A DNA stretch of 64,000 bases from Loxodes magnus. Taxonomy: Eukaryota > Ciliophora > Karyorelictea > Loxodida > Loxodidae. Both the position numbers and the translations under genes were made by a program. Under the pieces are notes generated by a model. That model did not search any database, was not told the DNA's origin, and saw nothing but the letters and a program-made list of their open reading frames with translations. Below are positions 11,039 to 24,108 of this stretch, one piece after another (position 1 is the first letter of the stretch; every line of letters begins with the position of its first letter). The stretch covers positions 372,001-436,000 of the forward strand of contig CAMPDV010000192.1 in NCBI GenBank assembly GCA_946699065.1. Reading direction: 5' to 3'.

Positions 11039-12460
11039 ATGTAAAACTTCGAATGTCCAGTTTGTTTGAATAAATTCGATGATTAGAGTAGAATTCCAAA
11101 ATTCTTATTTTGCGGGCATTCTTTATGCCTAGAATGCTTAAATTAGATGTTTAATATTTAAAGAAAACTTGTTTGTCCTTTAGATATGAAAGAATCAAAT
11201 TAGTAGCCTAATGATTTGCCAAATAATTTTGCTTTAATATGTGTTTTGCAAGGATCGTAAGAAGAAAGTAAAATAAAGTGTTCTTGGCATAATAAAAAAT
11301 AGAAGTATTATTGCAGAGATGAAAAATAATAAATTTGCTTTAAATGCATTCAAAAAGGCCATGAAAATCATAATATAGTTGATATAAAGGAATATTTATA
11401 AGAAATGAAATAAAGAATTAATAGTATAAATTAACAAGTAATATAAAGAAAGCAGTTAAATACAGAATTATTGTAGAAAAATGAAAATTAATACAAATAG
11501 TTAGAAACCTTCTTTTAAAAATCGCAGTAAAATCTTAATAATTTAAAAGAAAAGATTCTTAAAAAAATTAAAAAAATTTTTAATGATAAAGAAAATATTC
11601 TAACTGATTTAACAAACGCATATAAAAAATAAATTAAAGAAGAAATAGATAAGCTTAACTAAGAGAATAAATTATATTAACAATTTTAAGAAAGTAATAG
11701 GAAGAATATAGATAAATTTTTGGTAATAATGGAAAATACAGAAAAATAATTAAATAATTAGACTAACGCTAACTTTGAATTATATTTAAATCTTGAAATA
11801 AAAGAAAATTAGTTAAATGAATGTATTTAGAGATTTGCTAACATTATTAAGATTGTTATTGAAGTTTAAGAAAATAATAAATTAGATCTAGAAAATAAAT
11901 TATTTTGCTTTGACCAAAATAAAATTCATAGTGATATTTAACTAAGTGAAAATAATACAATCGCAAAAAAGACAAATGGTCTTGAGTACGTTAGTGGATT
12001 ATTAGGATTTCCAATTTAATAAGGAAAAATATATGAAATTGAATTTAAGGTAATTTCATTTTGTCATATGGAAATTGGAATAACTCCTGACAATTAAGAT
12101 TGAAAAAGTTGAAAAAATTATATAGGCAGTTAAAGTTAAGGATATTGTTTTTATTTCTATAGTGGAATGTGTAAAAAATACAATGAGGGTGATAAAGGAA
12201 ATTATGGATCTATAATTAAAGCAAATGATATCATAAAAATGATTGTAAATACTTAATTAAGAGATCTTTCATTTGAAATAAACGGAACTAACTATGGGCC
12301 TGCCTTTAGTAACATTGATTTTACTAATAAAAAATTTTATCCAGGAGTATCTTTTTATAGTTAGACAGATAGTGTAAAGCTGCTTAAAGTGATTGTAAAT
12401 TAAAATCTAAAAATTTTTTAAACTTTTTTATAATAAAATAACATATTGCTATCTATCTGA
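11039..12460 (+). CDS. TRIM-like RING/B-box/coiled-coil/SPRY protein
   Basis: 473 residues, ATG to TGA, no frame break. RING at 6-49 (C6, C9, C25, H27, C30, C33, C46, D49) is nearly the same as in the gene at 4839. The B-box follows (CSWH, C, CFKC, H, H; about residues 82-115), then a long coiled coil (about 120-290). The C-terminal ~130 residues form a SPRY/B30.2-like domain: an MEIGITP strand, GYCFYFYSGM, GDIIKM-type NDIIKMIVNT, LSFEINGTNYGPAF, and FYPGVSF. This is the classic TRIM order. The N-terminal half matches its neighbours while the tail is SPRY instead of PHR, so the recognition domain was exchanged among paralogues. Internal TGA as Trp occurs twice in DWKSWKNY. Likely a ubiquitin ligase; the substrate is unknown. 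Confidence 0.9.
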
Positions 12461-12739
12461 TATCTTATAGATTATAAAAATATTTTTATTTTTTCTTTTT
12501 AACTTTATTCTATTTTTCATGTCTAAGTATTAAATTTATTTTTTAAGTAACAAGTATCTTGCAAAAAGTAAAGAATAACAAAACTTGAAAAATTAAAAAA
12601 ATATAAGTGAAGAAATTAGTCATAATAGAAAATAATAAATATCAAAATATCTTTGCTATCTCATTAAAGTAAACGATTAAAAGATTCAAGATTGCCCTTC
12701 ATATTGAGTTATGCTTTATATATTTGAATTAGTACCATT

Positions 12740-13303
12740 TCAAGTACATTATGATTTTGAAGTTTTATAGATTCTATTATCAAATGAATAAGAGAGTATC
12801 GATTTTCCTAGATTAATAATAGGAATTATTTTCATTAGTAATTGGAAAAAATATTTTAATATTATGAAAGGTTTAGCAACTATCTGATATTTTAAAAAAG
12901 ATTTACAGAATTCCTAAGTAATGCAGTCTAAAAAAAACGTTTACGAAATATGAAAGTGCAAAAATACAACAGTATTTTTATTATGTTTCTACATAAAAAT
13001 TTAAAAGAATGAAAACAGCTAAAATATACATTGAGTAACTTGGTAATTTTTGCAATTTCCATAAATTACTTACACGAAGTTAAACAATAACGAAGATGAG
13101 AAAAATTATTATATCAAAACTTAGAACCCAATACTATATTTTTAAGAAGGATCTTCAATATCGTTTTGTCCTTTGATAATCTCTATTGCATGCATGGAGA
13201 GCACGAGGCATTTTAACGCATCATTAAATGCATATACTTTTCTTGTATAAAGAATTTGATTTTCGTAAAAAACAGAAATAATTACTTAGGTGTCTTATAT
13301 CAT
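12740..13303 (-). CDS. Possible small protein of unknown function
   Basis: Open frame of 187 codons from ATG 13303 to TGA 12742-12740 (205 if that TGA is read as Trp). The first ~50 residues (MIQDTQVIISVFYENQ..., AFNDALKCLVLSMHAIE) look like real coding sequence in codon balance. The later part is poorer and could be non-coding. No domain recognised. It lies convergently behind the TRIM-SPRY gene. Confidence 0.35.
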
Positions 13304-13319
13304 ATGATAAAAAATTTTA

Positions 13320-14087
13320 TTTATTTTATAGTCTTTAATTGGAGTACTGAGATTTATAATTAAAAAATTTTCAAAAGGAACAAGAATCAAGCAAATTTGA
13401 ATTACTAGAAATGAAGAAAACAAATGTTAAAAATAAAAGAAGAGAAGAGGTAATAAAGCAAAATTAATAAAATTTTCAGAGAACAACATAAATAAATCTA
13501 GAATTTTTTTCGAAAGATTAAGAGAATAAATTAAATATATTAAAAATCAAATTTAAAAGTCATATTTATAATATTACAAGCTATTTATTCAAAGTGGAAA
13601 TTTAATGGGAATTTTTTTTATAGTTTAATCCTAATCAGCATAAATGAAGAAGTTTCAATTAATACTGGAGTAATTAAGACTAAAATATAATCGCTTAAGT
13701 AAAAAAAATGGAGATAAAAATTTAAAGAACGTAATATTACTAAAGATTGATAAACATTTAGAAGTTTATTCTTCTTAAAAGCAAAAATAAAAGATAAAAA
13801 ATGCTGATTCTGTAATTCTATCTTAAATCTGGTAAATGATTTAACTTTTAATTATTTAAAAGATAAGACGATCAAAGTTATTCAAGAGAATTCGCAAATT
13901 TAATATAAATTAAAATAGAGTCTACAAAATAAGAATGAATATATAAGAAACCTTATAAGATGAAGGAGGAGTGACAACCATCAAAATAAAAAAATGTTCT
14001 ATTAATCCACACATATATAAAACAAGCATAATGGAAATGGCTGAAAATCTAGGGAAAATAATTTTTTTTTATTAATAGTTGATGATT
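13320..14087 (+). pseudogene. ORF1 retroposon remnant with degenerate knuckle
   Basis: Frames on the plus strand carry Lys/Glu/Gln-rich coiled-coil-like sequence, then KKCWFCNSILNLVND near 13800. This aligns with the ORF1 knuckle, but His is replaced by Asn and the last Cys by Asp. No single frame spans it, so it is decayed. Confidence 0.5.
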
Positions 14088-14605
14088 ATAAATAAATAAT
14101 AAATAAATAAATTTGATTATAGAGCGAGTAGCACTCTCATTGGTGCGCAGCTCTTTAAAAAAATGTTTCATACTGACAAGAATGTTTCTTACTGATAAAA
14201 TTATCAGATACTGGTAGACCTTGTTCAATACCGGTATAATTATTCAGTACTGATAAAAATTTTCAATACTGATATAATTTAAGAATTCTCGTAATCTTAT
14301 CTACTTGTTGGAGGTCCAAGGATATGGCAGGATTGTATCTCATTGCATCACCAAAGCAGAGGACGACATGTGTCAATTATGGGCATTTAAATTCCCCACC
14401 TCTGATGAAGCTCGCAATATTATTTCTTTTTCGTTCCAGAATTAAATTAAATTTAAACTAAGCCAATGCCGAAGGTCTAAGAATCTTATGTCTCGAGGCC
14501 AAACCAAAGCAGAGGAAGACATAAAGTCGATTATGGGTACTTAAATTCCCCAACCTCTGATGAAGATGACCTTGCTGTTCACCTTCGAACAACCATGGCG
14601 GTTTT
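14088..14605 (-). mobile_element. SINE-like element B, copy 1
   Basis: On the minus strand the body (14160-14600) ends in the shared hairpin (14114-14156) and a long (TTTA)n tail (14088-14113). The same body occurs inverted at 35348-35862, and its central part also appears in the element at 30040. It holds two related ~60 bp blocks (each with CTTTGG...CCTCTGATGAAG-type sequence) and the minisatellite at 14165-14282. Body B shares nothing with body A except the 3' hairpin and tail. Confidence 0.8.
14165..14282 (-). repeat. Short tandem repeat inside element B
   Basis: About six imperfect ~18-nt units built around TATCAGTATTGAACA (minus-strand sense) lie just inside the 3' hairpin. The same array is present at 35652-35790, so it belongs to the element. 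Confidence 0.75.
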
Positions 14606-14647
14606 AAAAAATAATATATAATAATAAATATTTTTATGACATAATTT

Positions 14648-15780
14648 TTTATAAATAAATAAACTCGATTAAAGAGCGCGTAGCATTCTCGATGATGTGC
14701 AGTTCTTTAAATTAATTTTATTTAAAGTTAATAAAATTTCTCCTTGGAATTTTCCTCCAGTGCTTCACTCCTTTGGAAGTTTTGTCTTCTAATAGAGCAT
14801 AGTTGGTGTGATGCCACAATAGACCTAATCGTCTGGCATCTTTCAACAACAGTTACTCAATGTTTACAGTCTTTCCTCTTGGCTCCTGCCAAGATTCTTG
14901 CTCAGATTGTCGCTCCTGAAGTACTTCCTGGTACTTGTGTTAAGTTAATCTCATTGGAGATTACTCCTCCCTATTTAAAGAATAATATAAATAATTATAA
15001 TAAATTGTGGTGGCGCCACCATTATTAAACTAACCATTTTAAGTTAATTTGTATTTGTTCTTATAAAATTTCTGCTACTTACTGCGAAGTTACTCATAGA
15101 TTTCTTTCTCTTCTTTTTTCTTTGGCTCGGACTTCACCTTGTTTTTAGATAAATCCTCCTCTTCTCTTTAGTTCTATACATCCTGTAGTTCCTTTTATAT
15201 TTTCCTCATTATTTTATTGTTTGCTTCCGTTATTAATTAACTTAATTCCATTTCTTGATAGAATTTTCTTCTATATAATTACCCTTCTCTTGCAAAATAC
15301 ATTTGTATAAACTTTCTTCAAAATTTTTTTCTTTTATAATTTAAATAATCTAGAATTGCTAAAAATTCCTTACTAGGTATCCTTTGCTCTTGCAAATCAC
15401 CGTCTTATCATATTTCTCTGTTTTAGGTATAAACTGGTTTTTTAGTCCTTCTCAATATCTGAATGGTCTTCAATTTTTTAGTTTTTCAAGATTTTTAAAT
15501 GCTGAAGTAAGGTAAATTAGTTGAGCTTTTCTTCTATTTACTTGAGTCGAAACTTTATATCTTGTATTTCAGATTTGCTGCTAATTTACTTTTTAGTTAG
15601 TTATTTTCTGGTTGAATCTTCATCGCGATTTATGTCAAAATCCTTATTTTTTCGTTTAATTCAGAGACTTGAGATTTTAAGCTCTAATTCTTCGAAAACA
15701 GTTGTTATATCCCTTTTTCGTAATTAATGGTTAATGTTGTTTTTCGCTTTATATTAGTAGAGATTTAATCCATTTTATAT
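14648..15780 (-). pseudogene. ORF1 element with conserved C-terminal tail, hairpin and TTTA tail
   Basis: Starts TATAAAATGG with ATG at 15773 (MDQISTNIKRK). A coiled-coil-like N-terminus leads to a decayed knuckle (CKSKGYLVRNF in a shifted frame near 15395; the His and last Cys are lost) and the family signature REGQLYRRKFYQ. The next ~300 nt, which at first look like a 3' UTR, stay open and encode KYQEVLQERQSEQESWQEPR and GVKHWRK-PRRNFINFK. The same tail is coded at 30880-31150, and EQKSWQEPREKT of it at 10330. Ends in the hairpin (14666-14708) and tail (14650-14665). This fixes ORF1 as a longer protein with a conserved C-terminal block. Confidence 0.75.
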
Positions 15781-18058
15781 ATTATTATTTTATTTTAATT
15801 CTTAAAAGACCTAAAATTTTTTATTTATAATTAATTTTAAATATTTAAAATTAATGCAATTGTAAAATTAGATGGAAATAGAAATTTAAATAGTAATAAA
15901 AGTTTAAAAATTTAGCATAATTTTCATAATTTATTATTGTAATCATAAATTTAATTAAAAATATTAAAAAATCAATTTTTATTGTAATTATTATCATTTT
16001 AATAAGATTAAAAATCTAAAAACAATTTTTAATTAATACTAACTAGAATGTGAACTTCTTTAGGATGCTCAAACAAGTAAGAATTTTAATAATTAAATAT
16101 AATTGGTGATACGGTATAAATAAAAATGACAGATTTAACCATAAAAATAATTAATTTTATAAAAATTCTCATAAATCAAAATCATATTATATATGATATC
16201 TTAAGATTTATAATATAGAATTAAAATTCTTTGATGATGTCTTTTTATTTATAAATTAATTAATGAAATTAATATATACAATAGTTATTTTCTCTTTTTA
16301 CTTAAATTAATATTTCTTCAAATACTTAAAATATCTAAATTTTTTTAGTTTATTCTGAATAAAATTTTTTTTAATTTATCTTCTATTTATCTTTTATACA
16401 AAGTTAAAATTTATTTATTATAAATACTTACTAATTTAGATATCAAATTATTATTAACATATTATGTAAATATTTTCAAATTATAATTTTTATATATTCA
16501 GTTTTATGATAGTATCTATAATTTAGAATTTTAAATAGTTAAAGCAAGATAATATTTAACAAAATAAGATTTTTTCTTTACAAATATTGAAATAAGTTAA
16601 ATTACTTATTTTAACTACTATTCAAATTTAATTATTTAATTATTTATTTATTTATTTTAAAAATAAATCTGATGGAACTTAATTTTATTTTTTCATTATA
16701 ATATTTTTTTAGTTATTTGGATTTTGACTCTTTAAGTCTTTTTTTTAAATAAGAATTTTCTCTAATTGTATTTGCATTAATTAAACAATTTTATAGTTAA
16801 TCTTCTGCTTCTGCAATTTAATTATCAAATGATCAATTGAATAAAATCTTAGTACTTTCTTATATCAAACGGATCTTTTATAAAATATTTTTTTCTTGCC
16901 TTAGTTTCTATTTTAATTACAAACAAAGTAAGTGGCTCTATTCTCCTTTTTCGTATCTATCTATATTCAAGTAAGTTAAATTTGATATTTATTTTTCTTA
17001 TCTCATAACTCCTAATAGATCTATTAAGCTATTAATACCAATTAATACTAATATCCCTAATATTTATTATCTATATTAATTATTTTAAACATTTTCTCTG
17101 TTAAATTATAAAAAATAGTTATACTAAGTTCATAATAATAAAGCATATGTACTAAGCAAATAGCTATGATATTAGTATATTATTAATTTATTCGAAGTTT
17201 TTGAAATTTTTATATAAATATTCCTATTTGCTTTCTAAAATAAAGTTTACTTTTATTATTTTTAAATATGCTTATTTAGCCATCTACTCAATAGATAGCA
17301 AATAAACATACTCATAAATTAAAAAACCATTTATATTATTTTAAATATACCATTTAATATCCAGAGCTTTTATAACTGTGTAAATCTAAATTTTATGAAT
17401 CATATCTTAATAAAAATTATTCATATATATCCTTCTTCAAAACACTTTTTTGAATTTATTTGAATTTAAACAAATAGAATTAACTTGCAAAATCTAACTA
17501 TAACTGATTGAATTTTCTTAAAACTCAAAAATCTAATTTCTATTTAAATTTATTTATTTCCTTGCCGCTTCATTTTTCGCCTAATTATTTAATATAGCTT
17601 TCTTCATATCTTAACTTGTTAAATTCTAAATTTTAATAATATAAGCTCACATCTATCACTATCTTTAATAAGTAAAATCAAATCAAAGTTTTTCTATCTA
17701 GTAAATATTAAATCTTTAAACAAAATAATTTATTAACTTCATATCTACCTTCACTAAACCCTCTTTATACATATTAAGAATTCTTATAGTTTTCAGTTTT
17801 TTTATAGTTTTATTTTACTATTTTCATCCTTATTTATTTCAAAAAATGCATCTAATCTTTGCTTTTTATAAAGCAGTTTTGCTCTTTTCTTAGACTTTAA
17901 ATTATTTTACTTTTCAATTACTTTTTAGAATGTTTTCAAATAGAAGGATTTAAGTTGATTTCTAAGTATATAGATATTAATTTTGGCTCATAAAGCTATG
18001 CTTATTGAATAAAGGATTTGAAAGCTTTAAATAATTTATTTTGAAATACCATTCAAAA
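15781..18058. other. 2.3 kb AT-rich region, no confident gene
   Basis: Mostly low complexity. A minus-strand window at about 16700-16950 reads as a coiled-coil-like peptide (AEAEDQLQNCLINANTIREN), but other frames there are open too and no domain appears. Confidence 0.35.
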
Positions 18059-19405
18059 ATGCAGGGTTTAGAATGTCTTATTTGCTTAAGTAGCTTTGAT
18101 GTGTAGAGTAAAATTCCTAAATCACTACCATGTGGTCATTCTATATGCTTGGAGTGCCTAAATTAAGTATTTTCGATGCAGTATAAATTAATTTGCCCTT
18201 TGGATAGAAATTAATTTTTGCAGCTGCCCTAAGAACTTCCTAATACTTTTGCAATTATGCAACTACTTTAAAGTTCAAAAGAAGAGCATAATATTTTATG
18301 TTAGCAGCACGGAGAAAAGTAAGAGTTCTATTGTAAGGATGAAAATCTTCAAATGTGTGTCAAGTGCATAGTAAACGGTCATGAAAAGCATAACTTCGTT
18401 TATTTGTGGAAAGTGCTAGAAGAAATGAAGCCAAATATTAGTAATGTATGCTAGTAGGTTTTCGTTTAGAAAGAGGAAATAAAATAGAGACTAGTAAAGT
18501 AAGAAGAAATCTACAAGCAAATTGATATTTTTATTCAAACTTCCTTATAAAAATTAGCGAATCACAGAGAGTAAATAATAAATTAAGTTAAAGAAGTATT
18601 TGACGAAAAGGAAAAGTGCTTAGTTGAAGTTTTAATTAAATATAAAGAAACAGTTTAGACAGAGATCAAAAGACTCAAGAAGAAAGAAGAAATATATTAA
18701 TAGTTCTGGGAATAAAATAAAAGTAACTTGAACGGATTCATTTAGACAATGCAGTGTGCTGAAGATTAGTTAAAGGATTAAAATATTTTGAATTTTGAAG
18801 TGAGCTTAAATTTCGAAGTAGCAGAAGATTAAATTTAAGATTTTGCTGAAAGAGTTTAAAATATGATTAAGATTCAAGTTTAACTAAATGAATATTATAA
18901 TGTTAATGAAAATTAATTGATAGTAATACAGAGAAAAAACGACACTTAAAATTTAGGAGAATGAGATATAGGAGGAAATAACTACGACTGTATAAGTTTC
19001 AAAAGTAATCAAAATTGCAAGCTTTGTGGCTTTGGTCAATTCATTCCCCAAAATCTTGGATAAAAACTTGAAATAAAAGAATGCAGAATCCTAAAGGGAG
19101 GAAGTTCCTAGAAAGAATTAATATATTCCTTGGATAAAACAATAGAAATTATAAACGAAGATGACTAAAACAAAATATAGTAAGTTCTTTTCAATAAATA
19201 CATACCAATTTAAGAAAATCAACTTTACACTATAAAATTACTCTTACAGGGATCAAATTGCTATTACCAAAGTAATTATATGAGCGAAGTTTCAAGCTAA
19301 GATCTAAAAATAAATTTTCAAAATACCTTTTTTAAAGGAAGTGATCAAAGTAATGGTACTAATAACACAAATGGTTAGATTCCTCAATTATATTTTATGA
19401 AATGA
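18059..19405 (+). CDS. TRIM-like RING/B-box/coiled-coil protein with PHR-like C-terminus
   Basis: 448 residues, ATG to TGA. RING 6-49 has the same ligand spacing as the genes at 4839 and 11039, again ending CPLD. B-box at about 85-120 (CQQHGEK, FYCKDE, MCVKC, HEKH). Coiled coil about 125-270. PHR-like C-terminus with a Cys-containing start (CISFKSNQNCKLCGFG), ENQLYTIKLLLQGSN, and NGQIPQLYFMK directly before the stop. One in-frame TGA (GEWDIG) is Trp. Closest to the gene at 4839 over its whole length, so those two share both ends while the middle paralogue carries SPRY. Probable ubiquitin ligase. Confidence 0.9.
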
Positions 19406-21586
19406 GCATTCAACTTCATTCTTTAATATTCAAATATTATAATTCATATAATTAAAAAATACTTTATTCTTCTTCTCTACATTTCTTCAAAACACTTAGT
19501 CTAATTATATAATTAAAGTAGGAATATAGTTCTTAAAAAAGTAGGAATCTGATGGTAAGAATAAATTGTAGAATTAAGTTTCTAAATTAAATTTTAAATG
19601 ATAAATGCTTGATTATTCTATTTAGTTTGTATATAGTTACTATTGTCTATTTACAAATGCTATAAAGAAGTAATCAAAGTACCAAAATAATCATTTTGAT
19701 ACTTAATCAATGTATGGTACTTATAAAATTGATATTAAGATATTAGATTCCTGGTTTATTTTTATTATTTATTTACTAAGTAAATTCGGTTTATAGATAA
19801 CTAACTGATTTCAAAAATTGCTAGTAAAGAACAAATAATAAAAGTAAGCACATCAGACTAAAAATTATAAAGACAAGCTTGGTGTACTGATGTTTGATTA
19901 AAAAAGCAAATAGTGAAAACAATTAAGTATATCAAGAAATTTAAATAGATATAATCTTAAAAATATTAAGATCTAACACACCTTTCAAATTAAGATAAAT
20001 TTAGAATTAATAACCTGCTTTATATTTGTTAGTACTTCTATATTTATTTGATAGAACTTTATAAACTAAGAAAATATTACATATGATTAGAGATGCTTAG
20101 CATTTTTGAAACGTCTTTTTTAACTGTATGTATTTATTTAATAAATTTTAAGGAGGATTAAAAGTTTGAAGTTAATATAGAAGAAGATAGATGTAATTAA
20201 TAAATTTTATGTTTATAAAAGTAAAAATCTTTAGTTTTATTTGCTCTGTTTCTTTAGGTAAAAGCAAACTTAACTTTTATAGATTTAAAATAATTTACCT
20301 ACTCGTATTCAAAAGTAGAAAAATCAAATGAATAGATAAATAACTCCAGTCTAATTATAGAATCAAACTTCTATTATAATTATACTTTTAAATATTAAAT
20401 TTCATATACAATGCGTAAAGAATGATCTTAAGTGCTAAAAATTCCTTCTATAAAGCAAATTTCTAAAGCTAATTTTTATAATTAAATAGCGATGTGAAAA
20501 AGTAAAATTAGTTGCTAGTAAAATAAGCAAAAATAAAATAACTTCAAAGCCCTATGCTTATCATGATATTACAGCCATTCTATTAATATGCCTCTATTAA
20601 AAAATTATCTATTTTAAATTAAATCTTTTAAGTGAATTTGATAAACTAAGCATTATTAAAAATTATTGATTTTAGTTAGTTAGATTCTATGCTACTCGCC
20701 TCTAATTTTTTAAATATAAAATTGCCTTTAGAAATGATAATCTCATAGTCTAGCTTATTTTAGCAAGCAAGTTTACTCATTTATTTATTAAAAAATAATA
20801 ATAATAAAAGTATTAAAAATCAAGAAATATTAGATATACATAAGACTTGCTTAGGATTCTAGCTGATATTAATGTGAATATCTATCGAAGCTAAAATAAA
20901 CTAATTAAGATAATTAAAAAAAAGAAACAAACTGAATAATAAAGAATTATAGTAATGGTATAATTATGCAATGAGATAGTATGATAGACATCATCTATTA
21001 TTATTATTCATAAAATAGTGTTTAGTTATGAATAATTAAGTTTATACCTTTGTTATTTAATTATTTACTCTTTAAAAATAAGAATATTAATACCAAGCAT
21101 CTATATAAAATACATATATTTTGAGAGTTTACGAGTATATATTAAAGCTATATGATTTAATAAAATTGCTAGAAAGATCAGAAATAATCAATTCTGTTTA
21201 GAAGTATTAAATAGTTAAGAAAATGTCTGAGTAATTTATTCTCAAAAGATGAAAGAAAATTATATGCTTTAGATAAAAAATAATCAAAAGAATGAAGAAA
21301 TTGACACTCAAAGCATTTTAAAAGAATAGAATCTAAAAATAGCAGCATTGATGTATAAAATTTACTTAGCATAGATTATAGAAGTACCAGGTTTATCCTT
21401 AAGAATACTTATGAAATATGCAGCATGTAAAATAAATAATTGTAAGAAGATGTTAGTTAATTCTTTATTTAAGCATTCCTTTATTGTAAGTTTAGGGTTT
21501 TATTAGAAATGAAATCTAATAAAATATGATAAGTGTATATTAAAGGATTATATTTTACTTATAAAATAATTTATAGTACTTGTAAA
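19406..21586. other. 2.2 kb region with no assignable gene
   Basis: AT-rich, with open frames on both strands as expected when only TGA stops translation. I found no motif, repeat or RNA gene that I can defend. Confidence 0.35.
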
Positions 21587-22234
21587 ATGGATTAACTTCC
21601 TAGCAACAGCAGATACAAAAATAAAAACTTTACTAAAGTGATCGAAGGTGATCTCAATGATATTTCCAGCCTATTTGGGAATAAATACCCTTAAAGCTAA
21701 TAAACTTAAAACTATATATCTCAGAATATTTTTGATAAAGGCACTCCTTCTTTAGGATAATATGTCTAGACAGGAAATGGATAGACTTAGTATATGCCCA
21801 ATTATTAGGTAAAAAGTTCTTATGCTATTCCAGGACCTTCTTAATCTAACCAAAATATTCAGTAGAATTAATATCAGCCTCAATAAGCTTAAATAGGACC
21901 TCAAGCATAATAGTATCAGCCATACGTTCCATAATAGTAATATAACTATTTGCCTTAATAATAGTTTGAAATTTAAATAGGTCTTCCCAGCAATGCCTAA
22001 TAAGTTCCTAGTTATAATGTACAGTCCTATCCTTAAAATAATAATATTTAGGCAGCTTAAAACGAATAAGCCCAAGATTCGAAACTAAAATGCAAAATAT
22101 GCTTAGAAAATGATGTTGAAGTATTTTTAGAACCTTGTGGACACACCCTGTGCTAGTTTTGTTCAACTAAAGTTACTACATGCCCATTTGATAGAAAAAA
22201 AATAGCTAATAGAAAGAAAGTATATTTTGGCTGA
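21587..22234 (+). CDS. Q-rich protein with C-terminal RING finger
   Basis: 215 residues from ATG (context TTGTAAAATGG) to TGA. The first ~160 residues are low complexity, rich in Gln, Asn, Pro and Tyr (many TAA/TAG codons). The last ~45 residues form a compact C3HC4-type RING: CKICLEN, LEPCGHTLCQFC, then TTCPFDRKKI. The eighth ligand is Asp in CPFD. A single terminal RING after a disordered region resembles neuralized/XIAP/MIB-type E3 ligases, but only the RING is certain. It follows the TRIM-like cluster on the same strand without sharing B-box or coiled coil. Confidence 0.88.
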
Positions 22235-24108
22235 GAAATAAAATGAACGAAACTTATACTTATAGATTAAAAAAAATGGTTTCTTTTTTATTTATACACC
22301 TACTTGCTTTAATATTCAAAAACTCTAAAATAAATTTCTTCTTCTTAATTAAACATCAATGGATCTATATTCTAATCCTTTTAGGTAGTGTAGATTATAG
22401 AGGTAATTAAAATTTGCATAGTAAATTAAAGATGCTAACTAAATCTTTGAAAAGCTACTTTTAAATTAAAAAGATGCTTTTAAATTTTAAGTTATTATCC
22501 TTACCTTTAGCTTCTATAAACTTATAATATTTAATTCAATTTAACTAAAATTAATTATAGGTGCTTACTTAAATTTTAAAATACTTATTGGTAGCTAACT
22601 ATTTTTAAATTCTGTTTGCATATTAATTTTTTAAGTTATTTTATTATTTGATTTAAATTCGTCTTTTCTTAGTATTATTAGCCTTATTATATCCTTTTGT
22701 ATTTTTTATATATTTATCCTTATGAATTATATCATATGCTTTCTTTAATTTAGATATAGATTTGGTTTATTCATTCTATTTAAAAATCATTCAATTTTGA
22801 TAATATCTCCATAATATTAGTTAATTAAGGTAATTTATTATTAATTCTATTATTTTAATTATTTATTGCTCTTTAGTATTCTTTTTATTACTAAGCTCTA
22901 TTTTTAATGTATCTATATTCTTAGCAATATTTATTAATAATAAAAGCAAAGTTTTCTTTTTTTTTTCTTTAGAATGCTTTTATTTGTATTTTATCATAAT
23001 ATTCCTCTTTTCCTAGTTATAATAAACTTCATTTCTTGTATTAGTAGAAAATTTAGAATTTGAAATGCTTGTGAGTTATACGAACGCTCCAGTTATATTT
23101 CTAAAGCTGATCTAAATTTTGATTTATTCATTTTTATCTTTTTATCAAAATATTAGCCTATTTGTATATATTATGATTGGGGGGATTTGTCTCTATTAAA
23201 TTTGCTTAGAAAGTAAACCAAATAAAGATAAAATTATAGAAGGAAAAATAAAAAATTATTAAGTTAGAAGGTCCAAAAAAATGATTCCAATGGTGATATT
23301 TAAAGAAGGTAAGATATATAATCTATAAATTTGATAGATAGCCACTAGAATATTTATAGCGTTCTGCTTACATATTAAGTTTCTAAAACTTATAAGCTTC
23401 AAATAGATTTATCAACCACCTTTCTCGTTCAACGTTAAATCTAAGATAAAATTTAGATTTATAACTCCTAGAGCATTAATGCTTATGGATATAACTTACA
23501 AGGCTAAGCAATAACTATTTCTATATTCCTTAATCAATATTAGTGAAGCTAGCTATTAAATATAATAGCTAGCATACTTTAGTTTATTACTATGGTTATC
23601 CCTTTTACTTGCTCCATTTTATTTTTCAGTTTTCTTATCAGCTTTATCTTCACTAAAAGAACACAATTTCTAAAAATCCAAATTAATATCTCCTTAAACT
23701 TTATTCTAAAGGAAATAATTAAAAGGGATTAATTAGTATAAATAAAAGGGTTAAAAGTTATAAGAACTAATAGACTATTCTTATTGCTTAGTATAGTTAG
23801 AGAATACTTAGAATATAAGTGAAATATTATCAAAACAGGATATCAATAAAGCTTAAACTAAGGATTTTTATCTTTTGAGTATACAAAAGCTTATAAAATA
23901 AAGCATTAGAATTGAAATATTATTTTAGCCTTTAAAGTTGTATAGGGTTTATATGATATAAAAGAGATAACTAAAGAGACTTGATTAAAGTATAATAATT
24001 AGTGCCTTAATTAAAGGATGAAACTAAATTAAATATAAAGGCTCATTTATTCTGAAGTAGCTTATAGAAATAAAAGTGTTGCTTTTATAGAAACTTAATA
24101 GTTTGATA
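22235..24108. other. Upstream of kinase pseudogene; unassigned
   Basis: From about 23270 a plus-strand frame stays open into the kinase start at 24109 with a single TGA (24019). The kinase may therefore have had a longer N-terminus, but the composition gives no recognisable domain. 22300-23050 has minus-strand open sequence without motifs. Confidence 0.3.

Noticed and set aside
16690..17900. Long minus-strand open frames with coiled-coil look
   Set aside because: Two or three frames are open at once and no motif or defined start or stop context favours one.
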